Shown one piece after another: positions 62,272 to 64,000 of a DNA stretch of 64,000 bases. How positions within the stretch are numbered: the first letter of the stretch is position 1; every line of letters begins with the position of its first letter. Origin of the DNA: Kitasatospora sp. Root107 (GTDB lineage: Bacteria; Actinomycetota; Actinomycetes; Streptomycetales; Streptomycetaceae); contig NZ_LMCT01000003.1 in NCBI RefSeq assembly GCF_001424875.1, positions 63,411-127,410 on the forward strand, given 5' to 3'. Position numbers and translations under genes: made by a program. Under the pieces are notes generated by a model. That model was not told the origin of the DNA, made no database searches, and worked only from the letters and a program-made list of their open reading frames with translations.

Positions 62272-62853
62272 ATGACCACCGAGACTCCGAAGACCGACGA
62301 CCCGCTCGCCACCCCGCCCGACGCCCGGGACGTGACCGCCGAGCTGGCCGCCGCACCCCGGCGCCGGCTGCCCTGGCCGACCCTGCTGCTCTCCGGTGCC
62401 GTGCTCGCCACCCTCGCCTTCGCGGGCGGCGTCCAGTACCAGAAGAGCAACAGCACCCCGTCCAACCAACGGGCGTCGGCCCCCAACCAGCAGCAGGGCG
62501 GCCAGAACGCGTACGGCGGCGGCAACCGCCGGGCCCAGAACGGGGGCGGCACCGGCACCACGGGAGGCAGCCAGCCCGGCTTCACCCGGGGCACCGTCAA
62601 GGCGGTGGACGGCGCGACCGTCTACCTGACCGACGCCAACGGGAACACCGTCAAGGTCACCACCACCGACGCCACCAAGGTGCAGCTCGCCAAGGAGGGC
62701 AAGGCCGCCGACCTGCAGCCCGGCCAGACGGTCACCGTGGTCGGCACCCCGGACGCCTCCGGCGGCTACGCGGCCACCCAGCTCACCGAGGGCGCCGCGC
62801 TGGGCGGTTTCGGCGGCGTACGCCCCGGCGCGGGAGCCTCGCCCACCGGCTGA
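62272..62853 (+). CDS. Membrane-anchored DUF5666-like protein
   Basis: The 193-residue protein has a cytoplasmic N-terminus, one membrane helix (about 34-55), a Gly/Asn/Gln-rich linker and a DUF5666-like beta domain (about 104-170; RGTVKAVDGATVYLTDANGNTVKVTTTDATKV). ATG 62272 (8 bases after the permease) with GGAG. It may assist or sense for the efflux system. Confidence 0.75.
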   Translation: MTTETPKTDDPLATPPDARDVTAELAAAPRRRLPWPTLLLSGAVLATLAFAGGVQYQKSNSTPSNQRASAPNQQQGGQNAYGGGNRRAQNGGGTGTTGGSQPGFTRGTVKAVDGATVYLTDANGNTVKVTTTDATKVQLAKEGKAADLQPGQTVTVVGTPDASGGYAATQLTEGAALGGFGGVRPGAGASPTG

Positions 62854-62860
62854 CTGTCAT

Positions 62861-62878
62861 CTCATCAGGTCCTCATCA
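62861..62878 (+). promoter_or_regulatory. Direct repeats before response regulator gene
   Basis: CTCATCA occurs at 62861-62867 and 62872-62878, an 11-base period as in OmpR/PhoP-type sites. It probably allows autoregulation of the following two-component genes. Confidence 0.5.
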
Positions 62879-62944
62879 ACCGGACGTACGCTGCCCGGGC
62901 TATCGTCCATGGAGGACCAAGCCCGACCGGGAGGCGGATCAGCA

Positions 62945-63700
62945 GTGCAAAGGACAGCGAGCACGACCATGAGCCCGACCAGCACCGCCACCGGTGAGGC
63001 GTACCTGCTGGTGGTGGACGACGAGCCGAACATCCGCGAACTGCTCTCCGCCTCCCTCCGGTTCTCCGGTTTCCGGGTGGCCTCGGCCGCCACCGGCGAG
63101 GAGGCGCTCAGCTCGATCGCGGCCGAGCGGCCCGACCTGGTGGTGCTCGACGTGATGCTCCCCGACCTGGACGGCTTCACGGTGGTCGAGCGGCTCCGCG
63201 AGCAGGCCCAGTGGCCGCAGCCGGTCGACAACGTGCCGGTGCTCTTCCTCACCGCCAAGGACGGCACCACCGACAAGGTGCACGGTCTGGCGGCCGGTGC
63301 GGACGACTACGTCACCAAGCCGTTCAGCCTGGAGGAGCTGATCGCCCGGATCCGGGCGATCCTGCGCCGGGCCGGCGGGCCGGTCGAGGACGGCCGCCTG
63401 ACGGTCGGTGACCTGACCCTCGATCCGACCGCGCACGAGGTGACCAGGGCCGACCAGCCGATCGGGCTCTCGCCGACCGAGTTCAAGCTGCTGCACTACC
63501 TGATGGCCAACGTGAACCGGGTGGTCTCCAAGGCGCAGATCCTCGACCACGTCTGGGCCTACGACTTCGGCGGCGACCTCTCCATCGTCGAGTCGTACGT
63601 CTCCTACCTGCGCCGCAAGCTCGACTCGGGCCCGGCGCACGGCCCCAAGCTGATCCACACCGTCCGCGGCATCGGCTACGCGCTCCGCCGCCCGCTCTGA
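62945..63700 (+). CDS. OmpR-family response regulator
   Basis: The 251-residue regulator has a receiver domain (DDEPNIRELL, phospho-Asp in VVLDVMLPDLDG, Lys in YVTKPFSL) and a winged-helix DNA-binding domain (SPTEFKLLHYLMANVNRVVSKAQILDHVW, SYVSYLRRKLD). GTG 62945 has GGAGG 10 bases upstream; ATG 62969 is possible. The kinase follows after 1 base. Confidence 0.92.
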   Translation: MQRTASTTMSPTSTATGEAYLLVVDDEPNIRELLSASLRFSGFRVASAATGEEALSSIAAERPDLVVLDVMLPDLDGFTVVERLREQAQWPQPVDNVPVLFLTAKDGTTDKVHGLAAGADDYVTKPFSLEELIARIRAILRRAGGPVEDGRLTVGDLTLDPTAHEVTRADQPIGLSPTEFKLLHYLMANVNRVVSKAQILDHVWAYDFGGDLSIVESYVSYLRRKLDSGPAHGPKLIHTVRGIGYALRRPL

Positions 63701-63701
63701 G

Positions 63702-64000
63702 ATGTCCCGGCTCTCGCTCCGCACCCGGCTCCTCCTGCTGACCGTGCTCCTGGTCGCCACCGGTCTCGCGGCCAGTGACGTGTTCGTGCTCGCCACCGTC
63801 CGGGGCAATCTGGTGGACCGCGCGGACGAGCAGCTCCAGCGGTTCGGCGAACCGCTCTCGCAGCGCGATCCGGTACGCGTCACCGACACTCGCCCGTTCA
63901 ATCAGGCGACCGGCCGCCGGACCGCCCCGGCCCTGCCCAGCCAGTACCTGGTGCAGTTCCTGGATGCGAACGGCAGCGTCGAACAGGTGCTCCGCGAGCC
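63702..64000 (+). CDS. Two-component sensor histidine kinase (partial, cut by window end)
   Basis: The frame begins MSRLSLRTRLLLLTVLLVATGL at ATG 63702 and stays open to the end. About 99 residues are seen: one membrane helix (about 8-32), then an extracellular region. Position after the OmpR regulator marks it as the sensor partner. The catalytic domains lie beyond the window. Confidence 0.88.
   Translation, partial: MSRLSLRTRLLLLTVLLVATGLAASDVFVLATVRGNLVDRADEQLQRFGEPLSQRDPVRVTDTRPFNQATGRRTAPALPSQYLVQFLDANGSVEQVLRE

Overview
The window is high-GC actinobacterial chromosome, almost certainly from the family Streptomycetaceae (Streptomyces or Kitasatospora). The signs are a strong G/C third-position bias, frequent GTG starts, GGAGG-type ribosome sites, an ssgR-ssgA pair, class E sortases, and the crgA / pknB-pbpA-rodA-pstP-fhaB-fhaA division cluster that lies near oriC in these bacteria. 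There are no phage, insertion-sequence, CRISPR or biosynthetic-cluster genes. This is mostly core chromosome with a few accessory patches.

Layout. 1-4.8 kb: crgA (reverse), a DUF881 protein, a small membrane protein, a pabA/trpG-type glutamine amidotransferase, two tandem class E sortases and a putative Rha/ORF6N-like DNA-binding protein. 4.8-13 kb: the reverse-strand growth and division operon fhaA-fhaB-pstP-rodA-pbpA-pknB. 13.3 kb: tRNA-Leu(CAG) with a strong terminator, then a Stealth-type sugar-phosphate transferase. 15-20 kb: a DesK/NarL-type two-component pair, divergent from a DUF2156 lysyltransferase-like membrane protein and a rhomboid-like protein. 20-23 kb: a PAS-GAF-SpoIIE phosphatase-HATPase regulator. 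23-29 kb: a J-domain/rhodanese fusion, a DUF5819-HTTM pair, a FUSC transporter and a TrmH methyltransferase. 29-38 kb: accessory and metabolic genes (NlpC/P60 with two PG-binding repeats, PNPOx, VOC/CGNR, FAD monooxygenase, GT2-GtrA, paaN with its TetR regulator, DinB). 38-42.5 kb: an Lrp regulator divergent from the branched-chain 2-oxoacid dehydrogenase operon. 42.5-46.5 kb: a flavohemoprotein-like protein, a Nudix hydrolase, ssgR and ssgA. 46.6-50.6 kb: a holin-like protein, cupin, TenA, a DUF5326-like protein, and a TPP riboswitch with thiC. 50.6-58.9 kb: a lipoprotein, a DUF5994 protein, a secreted protein made of three 69-residue repeats, a truncated DJ-1/PfpI protein, a membrane protein, a metallophosphatase, a LacI regulator, hisC and a lipoprotein. 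59-64 kb: a MacA/MacB-like efflux operon, a DUF5666-like protein and an OmpR/histidine-kinase pair, the kinase cut by the window end.

Several groups work together. The phospho-signalling pair PknB/PstP and the FHA proteins sit with the elongation synthase RodA/PbpA and CrgA, linking Ser/Thr phosphorylation to wall growth. ssgR-ssgA controls sporulation septation. TenA and thiC serve thiamine pyrimidine supply. paaN and its TetR regulator share an operator that fits the PaaR consensus.

The most unusual items are: (i) a family of about 110-bp elements with inverted termini, three copies in 6.5 kb, each between convergent genes; (ii) a 27-bp AT-rich palindrome inside a GC-rich coding sequence, combined with a hairpin that can cover that gene's ribosome site; (iii) the secreted 3 x 69-residue repeat protein next to a truncated gene; (iv) a J-domain/rhodanese fusion that keeps an internal ribosome site; (v) the translationally coupled DUF5819-HTTM pair.
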